From: Aquila chrysaetos chrysaetos
Taxonomy: Eukaryota; Chordata; Aves; Accipitriformes; Accipitridae
Assembly (NCBI RefSeq): GCF_900496995.4
Contig: NC_044004.1
Location: 6,076,001-6,140,000, forward strand
Length of the DNA: 64,000 nucleotides
Direction: 5' to 3'
Each line of letters starts with the position of its first letter. Within the stretch, counting starts at the first letter, position 1. Position numbers and translations under genes: made by a program. The notes beneath the pieces were generated by a model. The model saw only the letters and a program-made list of their open reading frames with translations, had not been told where the DNA came from and made no database searches. Below are positions 23,569 to 34,501 of the stretch, piece by piece.

Positions 23569-26165
23569 AAAAACCTCAGTTCTCCTTTGCAGGGAAGGGC
23601 TGTGCATCCCTTTTCTTCCTTTTTAGTTTAATAAATAATAAGTGGTTTTTGAAGGGCAAGGTCAGCACAGGACCGGTGGCTGCGTGGACCCGGGGTGCAG
23701 CGCAGCGGGTGCTGCTGGACCGCGTGCAGGGACTTCAGCCCGGGAAGGCAAGGTGCAGAGGTACAAAGAATTGCTGATAACAGCCAGCCGTGAGTCAGGA
23801 AGCCCGTGTCCGCAAATAAGGGACACATAGCCTGCCAAAGCATCAGAGTCCGACCCAACACGCTTTGCCTTTCTAACTCTGGTGAGTAACTGGAGCCATG
23901 AGAAAAGTCTCCGGTCCAGTTCTTGCCCTGAGCACTGATGTGGAAATGGTCTTTTCTACACCCAGCATCCAGAAAGGACCGTTTCTGCAAGCTCCTCAGT
24001 GGGAAGCAGAAGCTGAATTTCAGGCTCTGGGCAAAGTTGCCCGTGATTGTGTTGCTCAAGGTCGAACAGGGCAGCTGTAGCAGAGCAGGAAGCAAACAGC
24101 AGCTTTTTAATAATAGATCTGAGCTTACCCAGTGGGCCAGAGCACTCTTAATAGTCTCCATTTTCTGACGACCTCTAGGAAATCAGCTAAAAAGGGAGCT
24201 ACTTATCTATAATTATAAAAATTTTATCACCCAACCAGCCTGCATCTCCCCACCATAGGGAGACCTCCGTGTTCAATGTTCCTCATTACATTGCAAAGAT
24301 GAAGCCTGAGCCACCGAAACCTGCTGTGGCCCCAGGGTCCTCCCCGTACCCGCAGCCCCCGGGTCCTCACGGCACATTGGCATGTAGTGGGGTGCTGACC
24401 CTCTAACGGGTATCTGTCTCCATCCCAGATGTGCATCCAGGTCCTTTCACAAGGTGCTGGAAAAACAACACAGCAGGGTTGGACCTTGTTCTTCAGGGAT
24501 GCCTCAGGTTTAAATCGATGGCGAAACCTCGCCAGGGCCATCCCCGGAGTCACACAAAGCCTCCAGGGTCACCTGGCCAGCTGAGGCGAGTGGCCGATGT
24601 CCCTAAAACAGAGCCTTAGCTCCCCATCATGCTCCAGTGGTAGCTGACACAAAAAACTTCAAGTAGCATCTCTGGACAAAACAGTGGCATACTAGAAAGA
24701 AAGAAAATACTAAAAGCTGCAGGGTACACAATTTGCCTCCTCTACTCTAACCTCTCCCACAACGGTGTGCCAAGGTGAATTCAGGATTTTCCTTCCTTGC
24801 AGCAGTCTCTGCCCACGCAGAGGCAGAGCACACTTTGAGCCCAGCTCAAATTTAGGCTAGAACGAGGACAGGCTCAAATCCCCAGGAAAAGCTGCACAAG
24901 CTGGTAGTTTTTATTACCAATGTAATAACTTAATATCACCAATGTGCAGCTGATCATCTCCACCAGGGTCCCCCAGCACACCCCAATGGGACCTCACCTA
25001 CTCCCACCACCATTGGACTTTATGCCTCTGGGCATTTACTTACCATGTGTCTGATTCTTTTAATGGGTGCCTTAGCTGTGTGAGATGACTTCACTGATTC
25101 ATCTAATTATTTTTTTTTCAGGTGAAGAGCTTACAATGAGATTGATGATCCCTTTAAGCATTACATCCCTCTGGGGTGCATGCAGGAACTCTGCAAAAAA
25201 AATGGGTTATACCAGGATACTTGCTACGCTGCATTTGCAGACAGAAATAGCAGCAGGGCTGTTGCCAGCTTTATCTACGCCCTCGGCCTATCAGCAGTGA
25301 TAGCCCTTGCTAATGAGGTCATCGTTTAATGCTGTGATGGCAGGGACAGCTTATGTGGCAGCCACAGGTGAGCACAGAACACAGGGCAAGCACCTGGGTC
25401 ACGCACCAGGAGGACAGTGCCATTTATCGGGAGGGCTTTTCCCATGCTCGGCCCTGCAATTTCCATGCATTCCAGTTTAGAGTGCCATTTCTTTAATATT
25501 ATTTTGAATTTTAAAAGAAAGGAGGGGAAGAGATTGCCCGTGCTGCTGCATGCCAGCCCGTCAGGGCTCATCCACTGCAGCAACAGATCAAGAGCTGGAA
25601 AATGTAATAGCCTTTAATTAACCTGGTCTTACTCAGTACCTCTATATTCCTGCCAGGATTTGCACTTCCACTTTGGACCTTGTCTGTTCCTGAGCAGTTC
25701 ATGCACTTTGGACTCACATGTCAGAAACGAGCTGCAATTGCAAACCCCAGCTAAGGCTGCTGTCGGACTTTTCCAGCTTTTTTTTTGTACTGCGTCAGTT
25801 TTCATCCCTCCACACAGAATTTCCTCAGCCTCCCCACCCACCAAAGGCATCCCAAAGCGTGGCGAGGCCTGAGGAAGCAGAAGGGCACATACACCAGCGA
25901 GAAGCCAATTTTTCCCTGCACAACCCCCCCCACACACACAAAAAATTTCAGGTCTCACCCCAGAGCGTTGCAGCACCCGAAGGAAAGCACCGCAACGCTC
26001 TCAGCTTCGTCTTTGCTGAGCAGCTTTCTATCCTCTCCTATAACGGGCCCCTCTATATGTCCCAAGCACAAGCAAGGGGTTGGGTTTGGGTCCCCTTTCC
26101 ATGTCCCCCCACCCCAGCCGAGCATCCCCGGGCGCAGGAGCGGGGGACCCCCGCGAGTCCCCGTG

Positions 26166-26179
26166 TCACTAGATGGCGG
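26166..26179 (+). promoter_or_regulatory. CTCF-like motif between THNSL2 and FABP1
   Basis: TCACTAGATGGCGG agrees with CCASYAGRKGGCRS at 13 of 14 positions (T instead of C at the first). Confidence 0.5.
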
Positions 26180-27788
26180 CAGTGCCTTGCGCCCACGGAG
26201 GAGACGCACGAAGGCTGCAGCCTCGGGGATGCCTTGCTCTGCTCTCATCCAGCCTTTCCCACCTTCTCACTGGTCCCTCCACCTTTCGGGCCACGGAAAC
26301 CCAGCCATCCCACTGGGATTTCAAGGAAGAGCCGGGAAACATTTCTCCAAAGAGTTCCATTTTGGAGGCGAGGAAGAGGAGGCACGGGCGATGTCCTGCG
26401 GTGGGAGGTCAGGCTGTGAAGCTGGGTGGCCTGAGCCGACGCAAGAGCTCGTCGAGGTGGGAAGGGGGTTCTCCATGTTCGCCCCATCTTCTCCCTGAGA
26501 TCCGTCCTGGGGTTTTATCGCCCTCCTTCCAGCAGGGTCTCTCCTCCCCTGGGGGTCTCTGGAGCCTACCCCCAGGGACAGACTCAGAAAGGGGCACATG
26601 GAAAGACCCCAACTCGCAACCAGGCCCAGAGCACGCCAAATTTAATAAAACAGCGTCACATAAGCCTGAGCAGCACAAAAATCTCCCCATATCTCCCAGT
26701 CCTGTCTGCAAGCTCTCTGGTGTCTGAAAACCATATACAAACAAAAAGCTTTCAGAGCTGTAAGTGACCCAAGCAGCGCCAGGCAGGTCCAGTAAGCAAG
26801 TGATAAGGACGTTTGGGGTTTTGCAATGCCATTTACTACCCCATACGGAGTATGTCCCAGTGGGAAGCGTGTTATGTTGCCTGAGAAAAAATATATAAGC
26901 TTGTTGCTGGGGGTTGTTGAGGAAGTTCTGTGTCCCCTGCCCTCTCATGCACAGAAGTATGAACGTTGGCAGAGAAAACGGGGAAATTCCTGGTAAAAAC
27001 TGTAGGGTTTTGGCCAGAAATCAAACTATTTCAGTTCTGCCTTTCTCAGAGGCAGACCCACACGTTGGTGAGGTTTGGAGATCCGTAGGAAAGTTTGCGG
27101 AGAGTGTCTGCAGCTGCACAGGCAAACGTGCACCCGGAATCATTTGTTTGAACCTCATGTCATCGAGATACAAGGCAGAAATGTACAACTATAAATGAAT
27201 TAAAGTGCAAGAACCTGCCCCTGTGTTACAGGAAATGTAGCTCTTTTCCCCTCTTTCTAAATCTGATATAAGTTGCCAGTATCTCAGGTGACGTGAGGTA
27301 GGACTTCCACGTGGGACACATCTTCTCACCTACAAATGTGCACACATACACTTTTCCACCTCCACCTCTGGTGATTTTGCAGGGCAAGGAGCTGCCAGGG
27401 CATTGGCTCTTTCCCCACGGCTGGGTGCGATGCTCTTTCCTCACTGCGAGGTGTTTCACAACAAGCTCAAGGACATCTGTGTTGTGGTTTGGGTCTTGTA
27501 GACCAAAGTGCAGGAGCCACTTGTAAAGGCAGAGCAGAAAGGAAGTGCGAGGACGGGATTGTGCAATGCTGGCTCCCGCGGTGGGACATTGAAGATGCTA
27601 TTACCTGGAGAGCACTGTGCAATCTGGTCCTAATATGTCAAAGTTTACATTAAACCCCAGGGCCAAATTTTATCTCAAAATCTGCAGTCCCATAGGATAT
27701 GGGCTCTGGGACCACCCGCTACGGACTCGACAAGGAAGACGCTGTGGAGGCTGAGCAGTTACAGCATGTTTGCTTTATCAGCTTCTCC

Positions 27789-27870
27789 AGGTGACTTTAG
27801 GAAAGTCAGTTTCTGTGTGCTCCCTTATGTGCAAAATGGGGATACCTGTGCTCAGGGAGGTGCTTTAACT
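27789..27870 (+). mobile_element. MIR-like SINE fragment
   Basis: Reads 'gtgactttaggaaagtcag' followed by 'gtgcaaaatggggatacc', matching the MIR core (gtgaccttgggcaagtca ... tgtaaaatggggata) in order and spacing. Confidence 0.65.
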
Positions 27871-30634
27871 ATAGCAAACACGGCAGCAGCACCAAGCGGG
27901 ACATGCACGTTGGCAATCCTGGGCTTTGTCCACAGCTCTGGCCTTGCTGGCACCACGGTCATTTCCCATAGAGCATCTCCCTGGTGCTCCATGGTGAACC
28001 TGGTGAAAACTCAGGTGCTCTCAGACCCCATGCAACCTCTCTGCCCTCCTTGCAGCAGTGTCCTGCCTCAGCACCAAGCCTCTGGTTGGTGCATAGCTCT
28101 TGTGTCATTGCTTTCCCCAGCCAAGAAGCACCATCTGCTAGGGAAAGTCTTGGGGTCTTTTGTTTGGACTTTCCTTTATTTTAAACAGAAACTGTGGTTA
28201 TATATTTGGCTCAGAGAGAGACATGAACAGTGGTCTTTGGCACAGCACATCTGCACATTCACTCTGGAGCGGTGAAGATACCAGGGTGATGATCACCCCG
28301 GAGCGTGAGGCTCCACTAGATATCATGGGTGTGGGACACCAAGTCAATTGCTTTGACAGTGATACGACATTTATGAAAAGCCATTTCAGGGAACGGGTCA
28401 TTCATATAGTGCATGTGTGTGGTGAGATGGGTTGCATATCAGGACTCACGTGCAAACAGTAGGGCACGCAGATGCACAGGCTCCTCCTCATGTCTATATG
28501 GGCCTAAGAAGCTCTGCTTGACTAATTAGCTGCAACCCACTGTGAGCAGTCATTAAGTAAGTGGCTGTGCTTGATAAATCAGGATAGAGGAGAGCACAGG
28601 CCAGCTGGAGAAGTGAGCACAGGCCCACAGCGACAGCCAGGTGTCCCTCCAGGATTGGAGCTCGTCTGACCGTCTGTAGGGTCTTGGAGGCTGCTGCTCT
28701 TTGCATCCCAACATGCAAGTCTCCACTTGGTCAGACCAAGGTTTATTTATCCCCACTGTGTCTCAGGGGCTCTTCATGCACCTGGATCAGATGGAGACAT
28801 CCGCACTGCAGACGTGGGGTGGGGTGAGGTGAAATACATTTGCGTTGGTTAAATGTTCATTGGCTTTGCTTTGGGGAACTCTTCCAGACCTTCCTTACTC
28901 AAGAACATTAACTGCTAATGGCTCCATTTCTTTCCCAACATTTTCTTTCCCTGCCCTGGCACAAACTAGCTCCATAAGCAACAAGCACCATCTTCAGTCC
29001 TTGTCCCCTGACTCCATAAGCTGGGCGGTGGGATGGAGGACACCTTCATCCCACCAAAGGCCAAGCTGCAAGGACAACACATGCCCTCTGAGGGGCTGAG
29101 CCGGGGTCCACGTGCCCAGAGAGAGGCAACAGCACTACACCGCAGATGTCTGAGGCAAGAGGGTGGGAGGCAAGTGGCAGAGCCAGCAGCTTTATTTCTG
29201 CTGTAAAGCAAGACCCCGACGGCAAAGGCCAGCTCTTCTGTAAGCTCTGCTCCTCAGGTGATCATAGGCAAGCAAAGCTCAGGCAGCGATAGGTCTCGTG
29301 CTATCAGTTAAACTGCTGCCTTGCCCTTGAAGAAGCAATATTGAGCCTTTGCTCCCTTTGGGACCTTTGTCAAAAAGATGACAAGGGCTGAGGGCTGGCC
29401 TTTGCTGAATTTTGGCATTAATGAAAAGCTTTATCAAGCAGCAGCGCTCTGTACAAGCTGCCGCTTTCGGCAGTCTTATCGAGGCTCTGATAATGGCATA
29501 TCTAATCTAAACCAATATGAACTGGTGCTTGCATGTCTACGGCTTGGAAGTTACAGCTTGGAGGCAGACAGCACCCAGGAGACTGCCACAGCTGTTTTGA
29601 AAAGAGAAAAATGTGGGAAAGGTGCCGTATTTCATCTCAGTGCTGTCTTAGTAATGCAGCACGATGAAAACTTGGTGGAAACCAAGAGGGACAGAGAGTT
29701 GATGGTGGCAGCAGCATCTTTTCCCATCCCATCCAACCTTTTGAAGCAATGCAGTCATGTGGCCTGCTGAAGAAACCTTTGTTCCTCAAGGTTAAAGATA
29801 ATCAGACCAAAGATGTGAAAACTGGGCAGCAGACCAAGTTCCCAGGTACAAGCAGAGCAGAAATAGGGATCACCCAAGCAATAATATGGGTTGAGAAAGA
29901 GGGAAGCCCACCTGGGGATCTGTGATTGGCAAGTTTGTGTCCAAGCTCTTCAAAAAATGGCTAGGGGTTTGGGGTGTCCAACTGGACCTGCATTAGAGAA
30001 ATACACGACTGAATCAGCAAAAGCCCTGGCTTGTAGCCTTTCACATTTGTGCTAAGAAAATTTCAGGGTAGAGCCCAGTCCCAGATTCCCAAAGCACTGA
30101 GGTGAAACCAAAGGCTTCACAAAGTCTGGGGAGTCATTGGTGGGATAGATAAGGAGAGCAAGAGAGATAGAGGAGAGGTGCATGAAGACATTCCCAGACC
30201 TCCACAGCGCTGCCAGGTACCCAGTCCTGGGCTAGAATGAAGTGCCTCTCACCACACAGCGCTCCAGCTGTAAAGTCCCTTTCATAGTTCAGAGCTTAAA
30301 TAAGAGCTCTAGTTCAAACTGGAGGAGGCAGAGAAGGATTTTTGCTGCAGGAGCCCTGAGACTCAAAATCCTGTTCCCCACCATAACGTCCAAATCGTCA
30401 AGAAGAAGTGCACGTAGGAGGGTGGTTTCCCAGTGCCCTGCAGACACTGAGTAAAAGTGAGAGCTGGAACTGGGAATCCCAGGGAAGGGTTGAGGGAAGG
30501 TGATAACAGCCTGCAACTGCTCCACGGGCAGCTACAGAGATGACAGGGCCAAACTCTTTTTGATTACGGCAGATGTTACAACATGAGGCACTGGCCACAA
30601 ATTGCACTTTGGGAGGTTTGGGTTGAGCACCTCT

Positions 30635-30820
30635 TCTTCAAGAGGTGGGTGGTGCAGCCCCAGGATGGGTACCCAGAGAGGCAGAGGAGGTGGTTTTTGA
30701 GGTTTCGCCAAAGCCACGGCTGAGCTGATCTGGTGTTGGTGGTGGTCTTGCTTTGAGCAGGAGGGTGAACCAGAGACCTTCAGAGGTCCCTCCCAAAGCG
30801 GCATTTCTCTGATTCATCAC
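30635..30820 (+). mobile_element. Degenerate CR1 3' fragment
   Basis: Shows 'ggatgggtacccagagaggc', 'cttgctttgagcaggagg' and 'ccagagaccttcagaggtcc', all in CR1 order, ending near a degenerate 'ctctgattcat' tail. Confidence 0.8.
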
Positions 30821-31428
30821 CTTGGGACACAGAGCATTCAGATACCTCCATGGCTAGGAGAGAGCTGAGAAGATTTGCATGTCCATATCTTCGATTCAGG
30901 TGCGAAAAGCAGAAATGAGACACTTGGTCCTTTTTTTCTGAAAAGCTTCTAAGATCCTATGCTTTATTTTCAAAGCAACTTAAACACAAAAGTACCCGCT
31001 GGCTTCCCACAAGACATGGCTTCCTCAATAATTTTTGAAAATGATCCATGCCTTTTCCTCTTTCTACAAACCAGGTCCAGGTTTTAGGGTATGGATTTAG
31101 TCTTAATCAAATGGTCGGTTGACTTGGCCTTGTGTTAATGTAAATCAGGTGCATTTTCTTGGCCCTGGAAAGCTAAAATGATGTCATGTTTTAAAAGATC
31201 CTGTATTCTGGTGGGGAGATGTACAAGTATTCTGAACTTTGCTATTGAGATTAAGTTTATCTCACCTGCTGTTTGCTCAGCAGGCCTGGCTAGATAATAA
31301 TTACCCTGGCCAAATTTCATTCAGTAAAGGTTTCTTCTTTTTTTATAAGAACTTCTGCATTTCTTTACTAGGGGAAATAAAAGCACACAAGTCTGACAGA
31401 ACACTTGCAGACAAAACAAAGAGGTTTT

Positions 31429-31451
31429 ATTTTTGATCATTGATCAAAAAT
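31429..31451. repeat. Perfect inverted repeat, 11-bp arms
   Basis: Arms ATTTTTGATCA and TGATCAAAAAT separated by one T. Confidence 0.85.
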
Positions 31452-34271
31452 CAGTTGGTTGCATTCCAAACTTGCCAGCAGTGATCCATAGTCCACATTT
31501 ATCCAACACACTGAAGCTGGGTGCATAGATATTTTATATCTATCCACAATAAGTAGAAGAGGAGAGGATACCTGCAGAAAACAACCTGGGTCCCAAATGG
31601 GGTGAATTCTCTCATCAGTTGCCTGTTTCTGCCAACTGCTCAAACAATTTCTGCCCAATTACCAAGAGAGTCCTGAATAATTATATCCCCCTTTTAACAT
31701 TTGATGGGTGACATCCAGACCTTAGGAGCCTGGCCTGCCCAGAGGGAGTTCTCACCCAGTTTCTGGTGGTTTTCTAAGTGGTTTAGGTCCAGATTAGGCA
31801 CGATAACCATTTGAAAGTCTGTGGTACAAAACCTGGTGGGCTTTTCCAAATCCTGTCTTAGGCTCAGGTCTCATTAGCTTGGTGGTTGTATCTCCTTTCA
31901 AGCTGGAATGGGTCTCTCAGGGAGATTGTGAACCTGGGAAGTCTGTGGTGGCTGAGATGTCAGGCTTCCTCAGGGGCTGGGGAAAATAAGGTGCTCCTTC
32001 AAGCACGTAAGATTGGTTTCATCTTGGATAATATGAAATATTTACAAATGCCCTAGGCATGTAGGCTTCATTTGGAGAGGCTGGCGGGGGATAGGTAGCC
32101 CTGGGACACTACTCACGACGTGTTTCTCCTATTTCTCTCCTTTGACTTACCTCGATGTCAGCTCAGAGGTCCTCATGGCACTGGACGTGGCTGAGATTAC
32201 CTGAGAAAGGTCTCTCCCTACTGACTTAGTGGTTACCCCTTCTCCCTAGCCTGCATATGGAAATGGGTGACAACTGGGCATCCCCCCCCGGCAGTGGGAT
32301 GTTGTCAGATGTGGCCGGTCTGGAAGTGCATCTCGCTGAAAAATGAATGGAAACCACAACTCCAGGCTGCTCCGGTTGATGACGGTGGGGCGAAAATGAG
32401 CCGTGCAGTGCTGGAGCTTTCCCATGGTGATCGCCCCACAGTGCATTGGGAGCGCTGGGCTCCAAAATGAGTCAGATGATTGATAGAAAAATATTCAGGT
32501 GTTTTTTCAAGTCGGAATCTCTCTCCCCACTGTGCAAAGAGAGGGGACCCGAATTGCCTGGAGGAGCTGCTGGAGGTCCAGGGCATGAATGCGTGGGAGG
32601 CACACATGTGCTTCCAGGTGGTCCGTGGCTGGAGGACATTGCCTGGTGGGAGGCAGGGAACTGCCAGCTCCGGCTGCTGCCAGGACCCGGCCGGAGAGGT
32701 CAGTCACCACTGTCCCTATGAAGAAGACACTGAAAAGGCACGTGTGGCAGCACGGCCTCGCGTGACCCCAAGGTATTCACCCGGGGCGGGGGAAAAAATG
32801 AAATGCAATTCCTAAGGTGATGTCATTCCTGTTGGGAAGCGGGGGATAAAAGGGAAAAAAGCTGAAAAGCTCTTTGTTTGGAGAAATTGCTGAATCAGCC
32901 CACCCCCCATGAGTGCTCTCTGAACCTGCCTGACGCCCTCCATGGTGCGGAGGGGTGATGTCCCCTATGGACGTCCCCCCCCCCAGTCAACTTCACCTGC
33001 CACCCACCCCACCGGCAGAGTTTTTCCCTCTCCTGCCTTGTCAGGCAGACACTGCCTGTACTAATTAACCAGAAACTGAGGCTAAATCTAGCCCAGGCAG
33101 CGTCACTGCGCACCACTGCAGCACAGAGCGTGGAGGAGGGCGGCAGCCCCGGGCTGAGCCTGCAGGAACGGGACAGTCGGCTGCAGAAGGCTCTGACACC
33201 ATCTCCAGATTGGAAGGAGACAGGGGTTTTTTTCATGCTTATCCATGATTTCACTTAAAAAAGAAGCCAAAGATGCTATGAGAAGGCAGAATGGAAGAAT
33301 TGCAAAGAGGAGAAGGCATGTGAGTGAAAAAGGGGAAAATCCCTGAGCTGGTGACTTCGGGAGGCAGGAGGAATTCATTGGGGCAGAGGATGAGATGGGA
33401 GCAAGAAGGTGAGACTGGGAGTCCAGACCCAGAGGGTGGATGCTCAGATGCCGTGCAGCAACTCGGGATGCTCAGCTGAGGGGACCACACTGGGAGAGGA
33501 GCCCAGCCCCGAGTCCTGCTTTGGAGGGATGAATTGGGCTCAGCTTGGAGGCTGCCGCTGGCCCTAATTCTGACGTGGCGTTTGGGAGAAATGCAGCTCT
33601 GAGGGCTGGGATGGTCCTTCAGTACACGAGTGACTGTGGCTCCTCTGGGGAAAGGAGAGGAAAGGGGGTTTTGGTGGTGGCTCCTGGCAGTAGCCTTGCT
33701 AGATGACTAATGGCACTGGTCCATCTATCCACATGAAACCCCTTTCTTGGAGGCAAGGCCGTAGTGATGGAGTCTGAATTAAACTGCAGTCTTCAGCATG
33801 GGCCAATTCAAGCCCAGGATTTCATTTTGAGTCGTGTTTTCTCCTTAGGGGACAATGATGATTTTGTGACTACTGCTACATCTGGGTTACACCAAAACCC
33901 ACCATTACAGAGGACCGCTAGGCATCTGAAGGAATGAGCAAGTTAGTGTCTGCCAGCGTGCAGTCACTACTCTTCATGCCAATGCTAAAGACCCAGCGTG
34001 CACATATCAGTGAATAGAAACCCCACTGGTGTCAGCTCCAGGGGACACCATAATCTTTCACTGCTTTCTCCTCTTCCAGATGTGCACTTCCAGACTGCAA
34101 GCTGATTAGATGATTTGGCTCGTTCCTCTGATAATTGATCTCTTTGCACAATTTTTTTTTTAATAATTGTTTATGGATGCCACGTTGCTACCTCCATAAA
34201 ATGGGTTTACGGAATTTTCCCTGCCCCCACATTGTAAATCGAGGTCTGTAAAATGTAGAGCAATTTATCAC

Positions 34272-34284
34272 TGACCATTGCCCA
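34272..34284 (+). promoter_or_regulatory. FABP1: Candidate DR1 site (HNF4/PPAR-RXR) of FABP1
   Basis: TGACCATTGCCCA fits an inverted DR1 (TGACCT-N-TGACCT) at 9 of 12 informative bases. It lies about 110-120 bp before the predicted start site. Rodent Fabp1 promoters have a functional PPAR element in a comparable place. Function here is inferred. Confidence 0.5.
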
Positions 34285-34291
34285 GTTTTAT

Positions 34292-34305
34292 GTTAATGTT
34301 TGAAC
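34292..34305 (+). promoter_or_regulatory. FABP1: Candidate HNF1 site of FABP1
   Basis: GTTAATGTTTGAAC has a perfect HNF1 half-site (GTTAAT) and an imperfect second half. It lies 8 bp after the DR1-like site and about 90-100 bp before the predicted start, as expected for a liver and gut promoter. Confidence 0.5.
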
Positions 34306-34364
34306 ATGGCCATAAAAGAATTACATCATCTTACCTCTGACCAACTTTTAAGGCAAAAGGACCT

Positions 34365-34370
34365 TATAAA
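34365..34370 (+). promoter_or_regulatory. FABP1: TATA box of FABP1
   Basis: TATAAA lies 65-70 bp before the ATG. It predicts a transcription start near 34393-34400, a 5' UTR of about 40 bp, typical of FABP genes. Confidence 0.8.
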
Positions 34371-34434
34371 ACCAAGCTCTGCTTACCAGCAAGGCACCTT
34401 CTCTTGTGTTGGGAGCACAGAGAGCTTTTCCATC

Positions 34435-34501
34435 ATGAGCTTCACTGGAAAGTATGAACTCCAGTCCCAGGAAAATTTTGAGCCTTTTATGAAAGCCCTT
34501 G
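34435..34501 (+). CDS. FABP1: FABP1 exon 1 (coding part)
   Basis: 67 nt: [20 protein letters not shown] and the first base of the Gly23 codon, followed by donor gtaagt. The predicted 5' UTR runs from about 34393. Confidence 0.97.

Larger units (their letters stand above)
22299..34271. other. Intergenic region between divergent THNSL2 and FABP1
   Basis: About 12 kb without a recognisable gene. It contains the probable THNSL2 promoter (22840-23190), a MIR fragment (23505-23568), CR1 fragments (23384-23452, 30635-30820), a CTCF-like site (26166-26179), a second MIR fragment (27789-27870) and an inverted repeat (31429-31451). Overlapping open frames at 25718-26727 have no recognisable domain. 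Confidence 0.7.

Noticed and set aside
25718-26727. Three overlapping plus-strand open frames of 184-237 codons
   Set aside because: Several frames are open together because the region is GC-rich with few stops. None shows a domain or splice-consistent homology.
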